From positions 1 through 53,962 of the forward strand of contig JASLCG010000006.1 of the NCBI GenBank assembly GCA_030151885.1: a stretch of DNA of 53,962 bases, given 5' to 3'. Shown in pieces: positions 26,183 to 33,388 of the stretch. Numbering within the stretch: position 1 is the stretch's first letter; each line of letters begins with the position of its first letter. The notes under the pieces were generated by a model. That model saw nothing but the letters and a program-made list of their open reading frames with translations, made no database searches and was not told the origin of the DNA. The translations under genes were made by a program, and so were the position numbers. The stretch comes from Bacteroides sp. (GTDB lineage Bacteria; Bacteroidota; Bacteroidia; Bacteroidales; Bacteroidaceae).

Positions 26183-26735
26183 ATCTATCCGGAAATGGTC
26201 TCGTGTTTTGCACCGAGACCTTTCTTTTCTGTTTGCAGGTATGCTTATTATTTATGCTATCTCTGGCATTGTTATGAATCATAGAGATACTATAAATCCT
26301 AATTATAGCTTAACAAGACACCTGTATAAGGTAAATAAAGCTATTCCTAGTCAAACAGAAATAGATAAAGCGTATGTGTTAACTTTATTAGAGCCAATAG
26401 GCGAGGTAGAAAACTATACTAAGCACTACTTTCCTAAAGAGCATACAATGAAGGTGTTTTTAAAAGGAGGTTCTAACTTCATATTGAATACTGTAACAGG
26501 AGATGTGGAGTACGAGCAGATTAGGAAACGCCCTATTATTGGCGCCATGTCAAGGTTACATTATAATCCTGGTAGCTGGTGGACACTCTTTGCCGATGTG
26601 TTTGCTGTTGCATTAATCATAATAACCTGTACTGGTTTAGTGTTGATTAAAGGTAAAAAAGGATTGGCTGGTCGAGGAGGTATTGAATTGGCAATTGGCA
26701 TAATCATTCCCCTTATATTCCTTCTTTTCTTCTAG
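26166..26735 (+). CDS. PepSY-associated transmembrane protein
   Basis: This 189-residue inner-membrane protein begins with a cytoplasmic segment and a transmembrane helix (about 21-39, SFLFAGMLIIYAISGIVMNH) matching the PepSY-TM pattern WSRVLHRDLSFLFAGMLIIYAISG. A periplasmic PepSY-like part follows, with two further helices at about 145-160 and 172-189. Related proteins act in siderophore or heme use as inner-membrane reductases or periplasmic sensors. Its start overlaps the preceding lipoprotein gene by 17 bp, so the two are translationally linked. A reductase role is inferred from the family; only the H-x-x-x pattern HRDLS and HYNPGSW are visible as potential histidine positions. Confidence 0.75.
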   Translation: MKFNLKSIRKWSRVLHRDLSFLFAGMLIIYAISGIVMNHRDTINPNYSLTRHLYKVNKAIPSQTEIDKAYVLTLLEPIGEVENYTKHYFPKEHTMKVFLKGGSNFILNTVTGDVEYEQIRKRPIIGAMSRLHYNPGSWWTLFADVFAVALIIITCTGLVLIKGKKGLAGRGGIELAIGIIIPLIFLLFF

Positions 26736-26752
26736 TATAAAATAAATAATTA

Positions 26753-27646
26753 ATGAGTAATATTATTGAGTGTAAAAATCTTACGCATTACTATGGTAAG
26801 CGTATGATTTACAAAGACCTCTCTTTTGAGGTGCCAAAGGGTAGAATCTTAGGTTTATTGGGCAAAAATGGCACAGGAAAAACTACTACTATTAATATAT
26901 TGAGTGGCTATTTAAAACCTCGTGAAGGAGAGTGTTTTATCTTTGGTCAGAATATCCAGCAAATGGATCCCATATTGAAGCAGCAAATTGGGCTACTGAT
27001 AGAAGGGCATGTCCAGTATCAATTTATGACTATTGATGAGATAGAGCGTTTTTATAGCGTGTTTTATCCTCAGTGGAAAAAAGAGGCCTATTACGACCTG
27101 ATGAAAAAATTAAAGGTTGCCCCAAAACAGCGTATTTCTAAAATGTCTTGTGGGCAGCGCTCTCAAGTAGCATTAGGACTGATTCTTGCTCAAAATCCTG
27201 AACTTCTTATTTTAGATGATTTTTCATTGGGGCTTGATCCTGGCTATCGCCGTCTATTTGTAGAATATTTAAAGGATTATGCAGAAGCAGAGGGTAAAAC
27301 TATATTCCTTACTTCGCACATAATTCAGGATATGGAACGTCTTATAGACGACTGTATCATTATGGATTATGGTAAAATATTAATTCAGAAACCGATAGAT
27401 TATCTGTTGAATAATTTTAAAAGATACACCTTTACTACGAATAATGATAATGGTATAAAGGGGCTTTATGGTGAAGATTTTTATCATCCATCGGTATTGA
27501 GAAATAGGGTTGAAACCTACTCTTTCTTAGGAGAGGATGAGGTTAAGCAGAAGTTAACAGGCGTAGGCATTGATGTTGCCGATTTGAAATCGGAATTTCT
27601 AGGTCTAGAGGATGCCTTTATAGGTTTAACAGGTAAATACGAATAA
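26753..27646 (+). CDS. ABC transporter ATPase with atypical Walker B
   Basis: This 297-residue protein is a cytoplasmic ABC ATPase. Walker A is GKNGTGKT (37-44), the signature is MSCGQRS (131-137, non-canonical for LSGGQ), and the switch histidine is His189 in LTSHI. Walker B reads LLILDDFSLGLD (151-162), so the catalytic glutamate position is Asp156. It clusters with the YtrB/BcrA-like export type, including the C-terminal extension of about 80 residues. It is translated with the permease downstream (5 nt). The reduced catalytic residue may mean slow hydrolysis, as in regulatory-type ATPases, or may be typical of this branch. Uptake versus export cannot be read. Confidence 0.85.
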   Translation: MSNIIECKNLTHYYGKRMIYKDLSFEVPKGRILGLLGKNGTGKTTTINILSGYLKPREGECFIFGQNIQQMDPILKQQIGLLIEGHVQYQFMTIDEIERFYSVFYPQWKKEAYYDLMKKLKVAPKQRISKMSCGQRSQVALGLILAQNPELLILDDFSLGLDPGYRRLFVEYLKDYAEAEGKTIFLTSHIIQDMERLIDDCIIMDYGKILIQKPIDYLLNNFKRYTFTTNNDNGIKGLYGEDFYHPSVLRNRVETYSFLGEDEVKQKLTGVGIDVADLKSEFLGLEDAFIGLTGKYE

Positions 27647-27651
27647 GAATT

Positions 27652-28326
27652 ATGTTTAAAGCAATATTTTATAAAGAGTGGATTAAAACAAGATGGTATT
27701 TCTTATTGAGTATGCTTGTTACGTTAGGATTTACCTCTTTTCAACTGTTACAGATATACCGTTCTATGACTCTAAAAGGTGGCCCGTCTCACTTTTGGAG
27801 CACTATCATCTTGAAAGATGTCATTTTTATAGATAAGTTACAATTTATTCCGTTGGGTATTGGAATAATATGGGCTATAGTACAGTTTGTACCCGAAATG
27901 AATCATAAATGCTTGAAGTTAAGTTTGCACTTGCCTTATAGTCAGTTGAAAATGACATTTAGCATGTTATTAAGTGGATTTGCTATGTTGTTTTTCTGCT
28001 TTTCAGTGAACTATATACTTCTTTACGGATTTTTTAATACCTACTTTGCTTCAGAATTGGTGTGGCATGTGTTACTAACCTCTATCCCCTGGTTCATAGC
28101 AGGTTTGGCAGGCTATTTATTATTCTCTTGGATATGCTTAGAACCGACTTGGAAAATGCGTGTCATAAACCTGCTAATGTCTGGTTTTTTATTGAAGATA
28201 TTCTTCATATCAACGCTTCCAGAGGCTTATAAACCCTCTCTTATCATCCTTCTGATAGCTACTTTGCTACTTTTTGCACTTCCTTGGCTATCTATAATTC
28301 GTTTTAAAGAAGGTAAACAAGATTAA
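27652..28326 (+). CDS. ABC transporter permease-like membrane protein
   Basis: This 224-residue protein has about six hydrophobic segments and belongs to the small permease type that pairs with BcrA/YtrB-like ATPases. It begins MFKAIFYKEWIKTRWYFLLSMLVT, the cytoplasmic amphipathic entry typical of ABC-2-type permeases. It is 5 nt after the ATPase gene and 15 nt before the next, so it is very probably the membrane partner. No extracytoplasmic domain of note is visible. The substrate is not deducible. Confidence 0.75.
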   Translation: MFKAIFYKEWIKTRWYFLLSMLVTLGFTSFQLLQIYRSMTLKGGPSHFWSTIILKDVIFIDKLQFIPLGIGIIWAIVQFVPEMNHKCLKLSLHLPYSQLKMTFSMLLSGFAMLFFCFSVNYILLYGFFNTYFASELVWHVLLTSIPWFIAGLAGYLLFSWICLEPTWKMRVINLLMSGFLLKIFFISTLPEAYKPSLIILLIATLLLFALPWLSIIRFKEGKQD

Positions 28327-28341
28327 ATAACAGATATTACA

Positions 28342-29409
28342 ATGAAAATAATTAGTAAAATAATATTAGGATTAGTAGTAGCTCTTCTTATAACTTGGTT
28401 AGTACCTTGGACATACGATTTTCTTACATACAATCCTCAAAAGTCTCCTTTTACACTTTATAGTACAGACTTGGAGCAGTTTGTTTATACAGATTATGTT
28501 CCAGGGAAAGGGATGATAAGGTTAGATGAGGCTGGAAATGCTTATGGCGAAAAAGAGTTTGACGAGGTATTGCCTCAATTCTATGCTCGTCAGTTAGTTG
28601 CTGATGAGCGTTTCCCAGAAACAATTGGAGGTGTATTTGTTACTCCACGTGAGGTGCAGATGCAGAACTTTGCATTTAGAAATATTCCTTCTAGTTTAAA
28701 TAAACCAGAGATAGGCCTTTATTATCTTCTAGAATCTATGTCTGGTAGGGTAGATTTACAGCTACCTTCTGATGTGTTTCGTATAAATAACAGAGGTATT
28801 GAATTTATAGATGCTAATAGTAATGTGGTTGATCGAGAGAAAAGTGATAAGTTTTCGGAAGTCATGAGACGAAAAGAGTTTCACTTCCCAGCTCGTCAAA
28901 TAGTGGGTAATCCTACAACTCGTAAAGACTACGATGAAGGTTATCTGATTGAAGATAATGCTGGAAAACTATTTCAGCTTAAAATGGTGAAGGGGCGACC
29001 TTTTGTTAAATCCATTAAATTGCCGGAAGGATTGAATATAAAGTATCTTTTTATAACAGAGTTTAGAGGAAAGAAATCCTTAGGATTTATATCGGATATG
29101 GAGGATAACTTTTATGTTATAACTGCTGGAAGCTGTGAAATTAAAAGGGTAGATATTCCTGCATTTAATCCAGATAGAGAGGTTATTACTATTTTTGGTA
29201 ACTTATTGGATTGGACTATCCAAATAACATCTGCAGAAAAAGAGGTGTTTTATGCTGTTGATGCAGAAAGTTATAAATTAATACGTTCATTTCAGCACCC
29301 TGAAAATGAGGTGAGTTTTGCTGAAAAATGGCGCTCTTTACTTATGCCTTTACGTTTAACGTTTACTTCTCAGTATGACAAATGGGTTACACCTAGAATT
29401 AACGACTGA
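28342..29409 (+). CDS. DUF4857-like single-pass membrane protein
   Basis: This 355-residue protein has one N-terminal transmembrane segment (about 6-23, IILGLVVALLITWLVPW), then a long extracytoplasmic domain that starts DFLTYNPQKSPFTLYSTDLEQFVYTDY. It resembles DUF4857 as I recall it, a family found next to ABC genes in Bacteroidetes; the label needs a profile check. The fold looks like repeated beta strands (for example LFQLKMVKGRPFVKSIKLPEGLNIKYLFI), possibly a propeller. It is the last gene of the operon. Co-occurrence suggests it works on the periplasmic side with the permease. Function is unknown. Confidence 0.65.
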   Translation: MKIISKIILGLVVALLITWLVPWTYDFLTYNPQKSPFTLYSTDLEQFVYTDYVPGKGMIRLDEAGNAYGEKEFDEVLPQFYARQLVADERFPETIGGVFVTPREVQMQNFAFRNIPSSLNKPEIGLYYLLESMSGRVDLQLPSDVFRINNRGIEFIDANSNVVDREKSDKFSEVMRRKEFHFPARQIVGNPTTRKDYDEGYLIEDNAGKLFQLKMVKGRPFVKSIKLPEGLNIKYLFITEFRGKKSLGFISDMEDNFYVITAGSCEIKRVDIPAFNPDREVITIFGNLLDWTIQITSAEKEVFYAVDAESYKLIRSFQHPENEVSFAEKWRSLLMPLRLTFTSQYDKWVTPRIND

Positions 29410-29481
29410 TTAAAAAAGGACATTTCTTTATATAAAAAGAACATTTATATGGTTTTTGTAGTGTAATATATATAAAAGCCA

Positions 29482-29630
29482 TATCTTTGTGCATATACAA
29501 GGTATAAGTAAGTTTAAGTTTCAATTTTCAAACCTTTTTAAAAAACCTATGCAATTTCTCTAGTAAGCAAAGAGATTTGATTTGATAAAAAGGAAAGGCA
29601 CTTAATGGTAACATTAAGTGCCTTATTTTT
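29482..29630 (+). ncRNA. Possible small RNA with promoter and terminator, weakly supported
   Basis: TATCTTTG (29482-29489) matches the -7 element; TTTG at 29455-29458 would be the -33 box but with a 23-nt spacer. About 110 nt downstream a hairpin terminator (29595-29624) is followed by a T run. No reading frame exists between them. The hairpin also serves as the terminator of glyA on the other strand, so the unit may be fortuitous. Confidence 0.25.
29595..29630. terminator. Intrinsic terminator of glyA, bidirectional
   Basis: AAGGCACTTAATG (29595-29607) pairs perfectly with CATTAAGTGCCTT (29612-29624) across a GTAA loop. T-rich flanks on both sides allow use on both strands; it sits 25 nt beyond the glyA stop. 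Confidence 0.85.
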
Positions 29631-29649
29631 TATAGCTATATCTACTTAT

Positions 29650-30930
29650 TTAATAAGCAAAAATAGGATATTTTGCCATTGTAGCATTTACCTGTTCTCT
29701 TACCTCTTTTAAAACTTCAGGTTTATCTACATTCGAAAGAACTTTTTCAATAAGTTCGGCAATTAAAACCATAAGGTCTTCTTTTGCACCTCTTGTAGTA
29801 ATTGCAGGAGTTCCTAAACGTATTCCAGAAGTTTGGAAAGCTGAACGGCTGTCAAATGGTACCATGTTTTTATTTACGGTGATATCTGCTTCGACAAGTG
29901 CTTTTTCTGCTACTTTACCCGTTAGTTCTGGGTATTTAGATCTTAAATCTACAAGCATTGAGTGATTGTCTGTGCCGTTAGAAACAATAATAAACCCTCT
30001 TTTCTTCAACTCTTCAGCTAGTACGTGAGCATTTTTCTGTACCTGTTTTTGATAATCTTTAAACTCAGGTTGTAAAGCCTCTCCAAAAGCAACAGCTTTA
30101 GCAGCAATAACATGCTCCAGCGGACCACCTTGCATTCCTGGGAATACAGCAGAGTCTAGAATTTGTGACATCATTCTAACCACTCCTTTTTTAGTTTTTA
30201 ATCCCCATGGGTTTTCAAAATCTTTGCCCATTAAAATAATACCACCACGAGGTCCTCTTAAAGTTTTGTGTGTAGTAGAAGTTACAATGTGGGCATATTT
30301 TACAGGATTGTCTAACAATCCAGCAGCAATTAGACCAGCAGGGTGTGCCATATCAATCATTAGTAATGCACCTACTTTATCAGCTATCTCTCTCATACGT
30401 TTGTAATCCCACTCACGAGAGTATGCAGAGCCACCACCAATAATTAATTTTGGTTTTTCACGTAATGCAACTTCTTCCATCTCATCGTAGTCAATTAAAC
30501 CAGTCTCTTGGTTTAAGTTATACTCGCAAGGAGTGTAAAGAATGCCCGAAAAGTTTACAGAAGCTCCATGCGATAAGTGACCTCCATGCGACAAGTTAAG
30601 TCCCATAAATTTATCACCTGGTTTAAGAACTGCAATAAATACCGCAGCATTAGCTTGTGCACCCGAGTGTGGTTGAACGTTAGCCCATTCAGCACCAAAT
30701 AGTTCTTTTAGACGATCTATAGCCAGTTGTTCACTTTTATCTACAATTTCACAACCTCCATAATATCTTTTACCAGGATATCCTTCGGCATATTTATTAG
30801 TAAGGCATGAACCCATTGCTTCCATAACCTGGTCACTCACAAAGTTCTCCGAAGCAATTAATTCAATCCCTTTTAATTGTCTTTGATGTTCTTGTTCGAT
30901 TATCTCGAAAATAGCTTTATCTCTTTTCAT
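29650..30930 (-). CDS. glyA: Serine hydroxymethyltransferase
   Basis: This 426-residue cytoplasmic PLP enzyme converts serine and tetrahydrofolate to glycine and methylenetetrahydrofolate. The PLP lysine is Lys222 in STTHKTLRGPRGG. Other family blocks are IASENFVSDQVMEAMGS (25-41), NKYAEGYPGKRYYGG (45-59), HSGAQAN (88-94) and DMAHPAGL (193-200). Length is normal. It is preceded by a barrel gene 49 nt upstream, with no clear promoter in that gap. With fhs it handles one-carbon units for purine, thymidylate and methionine synthesis. Confidence 0.98.
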   Translation of the reverse strand: MKRDKAIFEIIEQEHQRQLKGIELIASENFVSDQVMEAMGSCLTNKYAEGYPGKRYYGGCEIVDKSEQLAIDRLKELFGAEWANVQPHSGAQANAAVFIAVLKPGDKFMGLNLSHGGHLSHGASVNFSGILYTPCEYNLNQETGLIDYDEMEEVALREKPKLIIGGGSAYSREWDYKRMREIADKVGALLMIDMAHPAGLIAAGLLDNPVKYAHIVTSTTHKTLRGPRGGIILMGKDFENPWGLKTKKGVVRMMSQILDSAVFPGMQGGPLEHVIAAKAVAFGEALQPEFKDYQKQVQKNAHVLAEELKKRGFIIVSNGTDNHSMLVDLRSKYPELTGKVAEKALVEADITVNKNMVPFDSRSAFQTSGIRLGTPAITTRGAKEDLMVLIAELIEKVLSNVDKPEVLKEVREQVNATMAKYPIFAY

Positions 30931-30979
30931 GTTTAAAAAATTATTAAAGTATTAGATAATTAAGATCGATTTTCTTTCT

Positions 30980-31711
30980 TTATAAGATTACCCCTAACGA
31001 GAAACTGAGCATGTTGTCTCTTCTGTGGAGTTTAATTTTTCCATAAGAGGCCATATCATCATGTAGGGAGTAATCTATTGATTTTGAAATATTGTGTACA
31101 ATTTGGTCATATCTTAAGTCAAAAAACACTTTAGATATATATACCGATATTCCTATTGTAGCTCCAATATTAAGCGGATATAGTTCTTCTTGAATGTTTG
31201 TTACATCAAAGTTTCTATATTTTATTTTTTGCTGACCAGCTAAGTTAAACTTAACTTTTGGACCAATAAAAAAAGACATTCCATAGATACCTTGTTTAAT
31301 AAAGTTGTATCCGTATAGTAATGGAATGTCTACACTATGTAATTTGGATTTAATAGAAGAGTAATCGGGTAGGTTTTCATTAATACTTCCATCATTTTTG
31401 CTAAACTCAATTTCGCCTCTATTGATGTAATACCCTAGCTCTGGCTGAAAGAAGTGTTTACCAAAATTGAATCGTAAAAATAGACTTGTATTGTATCCTA
31501 TTTTGTAATTATTTTGTACGTTATTTATACTCTTACCATTAACTTCAAAGCTTGATGTTAGGTATATAGCCGACGAGAATCCTGCTTTTATACCAACATT
31601 AACTTTTCGGTCGTTGACTGAAGAATTCACATAATCGAAAATAACTTCTTGAGCTGCTGCATAAGGAGTTATTGACGCAATTACGAGTAAAAGAATAAAG
31701 ACTTTCTTCAT
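30980..31711 (-). CDS. Outer-membrane beta-barrel (PorT/OmpA-like) protein
   Basis: This 243-residue protein has a signal peptide (about 1-20, ending AAAQ) and then an eight- to ten-strand barrel, seen as alternating strands such as KVNVGIKAGFSSAIYL, TSLFLRFNFGKHFFQPELGYYINRGEI and FFIGPKVKFNLAG, ending DNMLSFSLGVIL. It matches the PF13568-type outer-membrane beta-barrel family (porin-like, PorT-related). No plug or known substrate is evident. It lies 82 nt after pyrI and may be in the same operon or use its own promoter (31740-31770). It should be treated as a structural or small-molecule barrel of unknown role. Confidence 0.75.
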   Translation of the reverse strand: MKKVFILLLVIASITPYAAAQEVIFDYVNSSVNDRKVNVGIKAGFSSAIYLTSSFEVNGKSINNVQNNYKIGYNTSLFLRFNFGKHFFQPELGYYINRGEIEFSKNDGSINENLPDYSSIKSKLHSVDIPLLYGYNFIKQGIYGMSFFIGPKVKFNLAGQQKIKYRNFDVTNIQEELYPLNIGATIGISVYISKVFFDLRYDQIVHNISKSIDYSLHDDMASYGKIKLHRRDNMLSFSLGVIL

Positions 31712-31739
31712 GATTAATTAAGCGTTATTTTGCTTTAAT

Positions 31740-31770
31740 CAAAAATACGTATTAATAAATGAAATATCAA
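31740..31770 (-). promoter_or_regulatory. Promoter of the barrel gene at 30980-31711
   Basis: On the minus strand TATTTTTG (31740-31747) matches the -7 element and TTG (31768-31770) the -33 box with a 20-nt spacer. It lies in the 82-nt gap after pyrI. Confidence 0.5.
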
Positions 31771-31793
31771 AATTTATCTGCTACAACCTATCT

Positions 31794-32267
31794 TTATAAA
31801 CTAGGCTCTTTTATAATAAAATCTTCTTTAGTCTGCTCTTTTTCACAATAATGACATTTAACCAAACACTCTTTCTTATCTATAACATGAAAAAGAGTTT
31901 TCATAGGTTCATTATTTGTAATGCATTTTGGATTTGCACATCTAATAATATCGCTCAGCTGGTTGGGCATATCTACCTCTTTTTTCTCGACAACCTCATA
32001 GTCTTTAATAATATTAAGCCTTACATGTGGTGCAACTACTGATATTCTGTTAATTTCATCATCATCAAAAAACTTGTTCTCTATTTTAATAATCCCTTTT
32101 TTACCGAGTTTATCACTATTAAGATTATTCCCGATGGTTATTCTATCACTTATACTATCTAAGTTTAGTAAAGTTACTACTGTAAATAATTTTTCGGATG
32201 GAATGTGGTCTATTACCGTTCCATTTTCAAGAGCAGCAACTTGTAGTGCTTGTTTATTTTTTGTCAT
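31794..32267 (-). CDS. pyrI: Aspartate carbamoyltransferase regulatory subunit
   Basis: This 157-residue protein is the regulatory subunit of the pyrBI holoenzyme. Its N-terminal half binds nucleotides such as CTP, and the C-terminal zinc domain contacts PyrB. The zinc cysteines are Cys110, Cys115, Cys138 and Cys141 (RCANPKC and KCHYCE). The length is normal. The start overlaps the pyrB stop by 14 bp, as in many pyrBI operons, so the two are coupled translationally. It gives allosteric feedback on pyrimidine synthesis. Confidence 0.96.
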   Translation of the reverse strand: MTKNKQALQVAALENGTVIDHIPSEKLFTVVTLLNLDSISDRITIGNNLNSDKLGKKGIIKIENKFFDDDEINRISVVAPHVRLNIIKDYEVVEKKEVDMPNQLSDIIRCANPKCITNNEPMKTLFHVIDKKECLVKCHYCEKEQTKEDFIIKEPSL

Positions 32268-33195
32268 AGCTATCTATATCTTCAATGGTTATTCCTAGTA
32301 CATCACATAAAATGGCTTGTCGGGCAAATACTCCATTAAGAGCTTGTTCGAAGTAGTATGCTTTTGGGTTATCGTCCACGTCGTACGAAATTTCTTTTAC
32401 TCTAGGTAGTGGGTGTAATATTCTGAGGTTTGGTTTAGTATGTTCTAACATGCTGTTGTGTAGTGTGTAGGCATTTTTTACACGTTCATACTCTAGCATG
32501 TCAGTAAATCGCTCTGCCTGTACACGTGTAATGTATAAGATGTCGGCATCAGCAATAATTTCTTCATTAAAAGAGGTATGTTCTACGTATGATATGTTGT
32601 TTTTCTTGCAGAATAGTTTGTACTCTTCGGGCATTTTAAGTTCTTCGGGCGACACAAAGTGGAAGGTTGGATTAAAGTGTCTCATTGCGGTAAGGAGGGA
32701 GTGAACTGTTCGTCCAAATTTCAGATCTCCAACAAGGAAAATATTGAGATTATCAAGAGTACCTTGTGTTTTGCGTATGGAGTACATGTCGAGCATGGTT
32801 TGCGAAGGGTGTTGGTTTGCTCCATCTCCAGCATTCACAATGGGCACTTCGGTCGATTCGGATGCATATCTAGCAGCCCCTTCAAGGTAGTGCCTCATAA
32901 CAATAATATCTGCATAGTTACTTACCATTCGAATGGTATCTTTCAGGGTTTCTCCTTTGGCAGAACTTGTTGCTTTTGGATCAGTAAATCCAATTACTCT
33001 TGCTCCTAATCTATTGGCAGCAGTTTCAAAACTCAATCGGGTTCTTGTGGAGGGTTCGAAAAAAAGGGTGGCTACAATTTTGTTTTCTAGAAGTCGTCGA
33101 TTCGGATTATCTTCAAATCGGCTTGCCATATCCAAAAGATAGAGTATCTTTTCTTTGGAGTATTCGGCAAGGCTTACTAAACTATTATTTTCCAT
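32254..33195 (-). CDS. pyrB: Aspartate carbamoyltransferase catalytic subunit
   Basis: This 313-residue cytoplasmic enzyme makes carbamoyl-aspartate, the committed step of pyrimidine synthesis. The carbamoyl-phosphate signature is FEPSTRTRLSFETAA (46-60). Additional family blocks are KGETLKDT, HPSQTMLD and the aspartate-loop HPLPRVKEIS. It forms an operon with pyrI, overlapping by 14 bp. A promoter is visible just upstream, so transcription starts close to the gene; no attenuator is evident. Confidence 0.97.
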   Translation of the reverse strand: MENNSLVSLAEYSKEKILYLLDMASRFEDNPNRRLLENKIVATLFFEPSTRTRLSFETAANRLGARVIGFTDPKATSSAKGETLKDTIRMVSNYADIIVMRHYLEGAARYASESTEVPIVNAGDGANQHPSQTMLDMYSIRKTQGTLDNLNIFLVGDLKFGRTVHSLLTAMRHFNPTFHFVSPEELKMPEEYKLFCKKNNISYVEHTSFNEEIIADADILYITRVQAERFTDMLEYERVKNAYTLHNSMLEHTKPNLRILHPLPRVKEISYDVDDNPKAYYFEQALNGVFARQAILCDVLGITIEDIDSYDKK

Positions 33196-33233
33196 CAGGT
33201 CTTATTTTTAGTAATATACCATTGTCTGGACTC

Positions 33234-33263
33234 CAAAGTTACGAATAAATGCGATTTTACCAA
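33234..33263 (-). promoter_or_regulatory. Promoter of pyrBI
   Basis: On the minus strand TAACTTTG (33234-33241) matches the -7 element and TTG (33261-33263) the -33 box with a 19-nt spacer. The start codon is about 40 nt downstream. Confidence 0.6.
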
Positions 33264-33310
33264 TCTAAAGTGCTAGTTTTAACACGAAGAAAAAGTGTTA
33301 ATCCTTAATG

Positions 33311-33341
33311 TTGTTATAAATCAACTTTTATTTTAATTTTG
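33311..33341 (+). promoter_or_regulatory. Promoter of the PBP1A operon
   Basis: TAATTTTG (33334-33341) matches the -7 element and TTG (33311-33313) the -33 box with a 20-nt spacer. It diverges from the pyrBI promoter. Confidence 0.6.
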
Positions 33342-33388
33342 CATTCTGGTACGATGTACCACTATTGTTTTAAAACAAGAATTATTGT

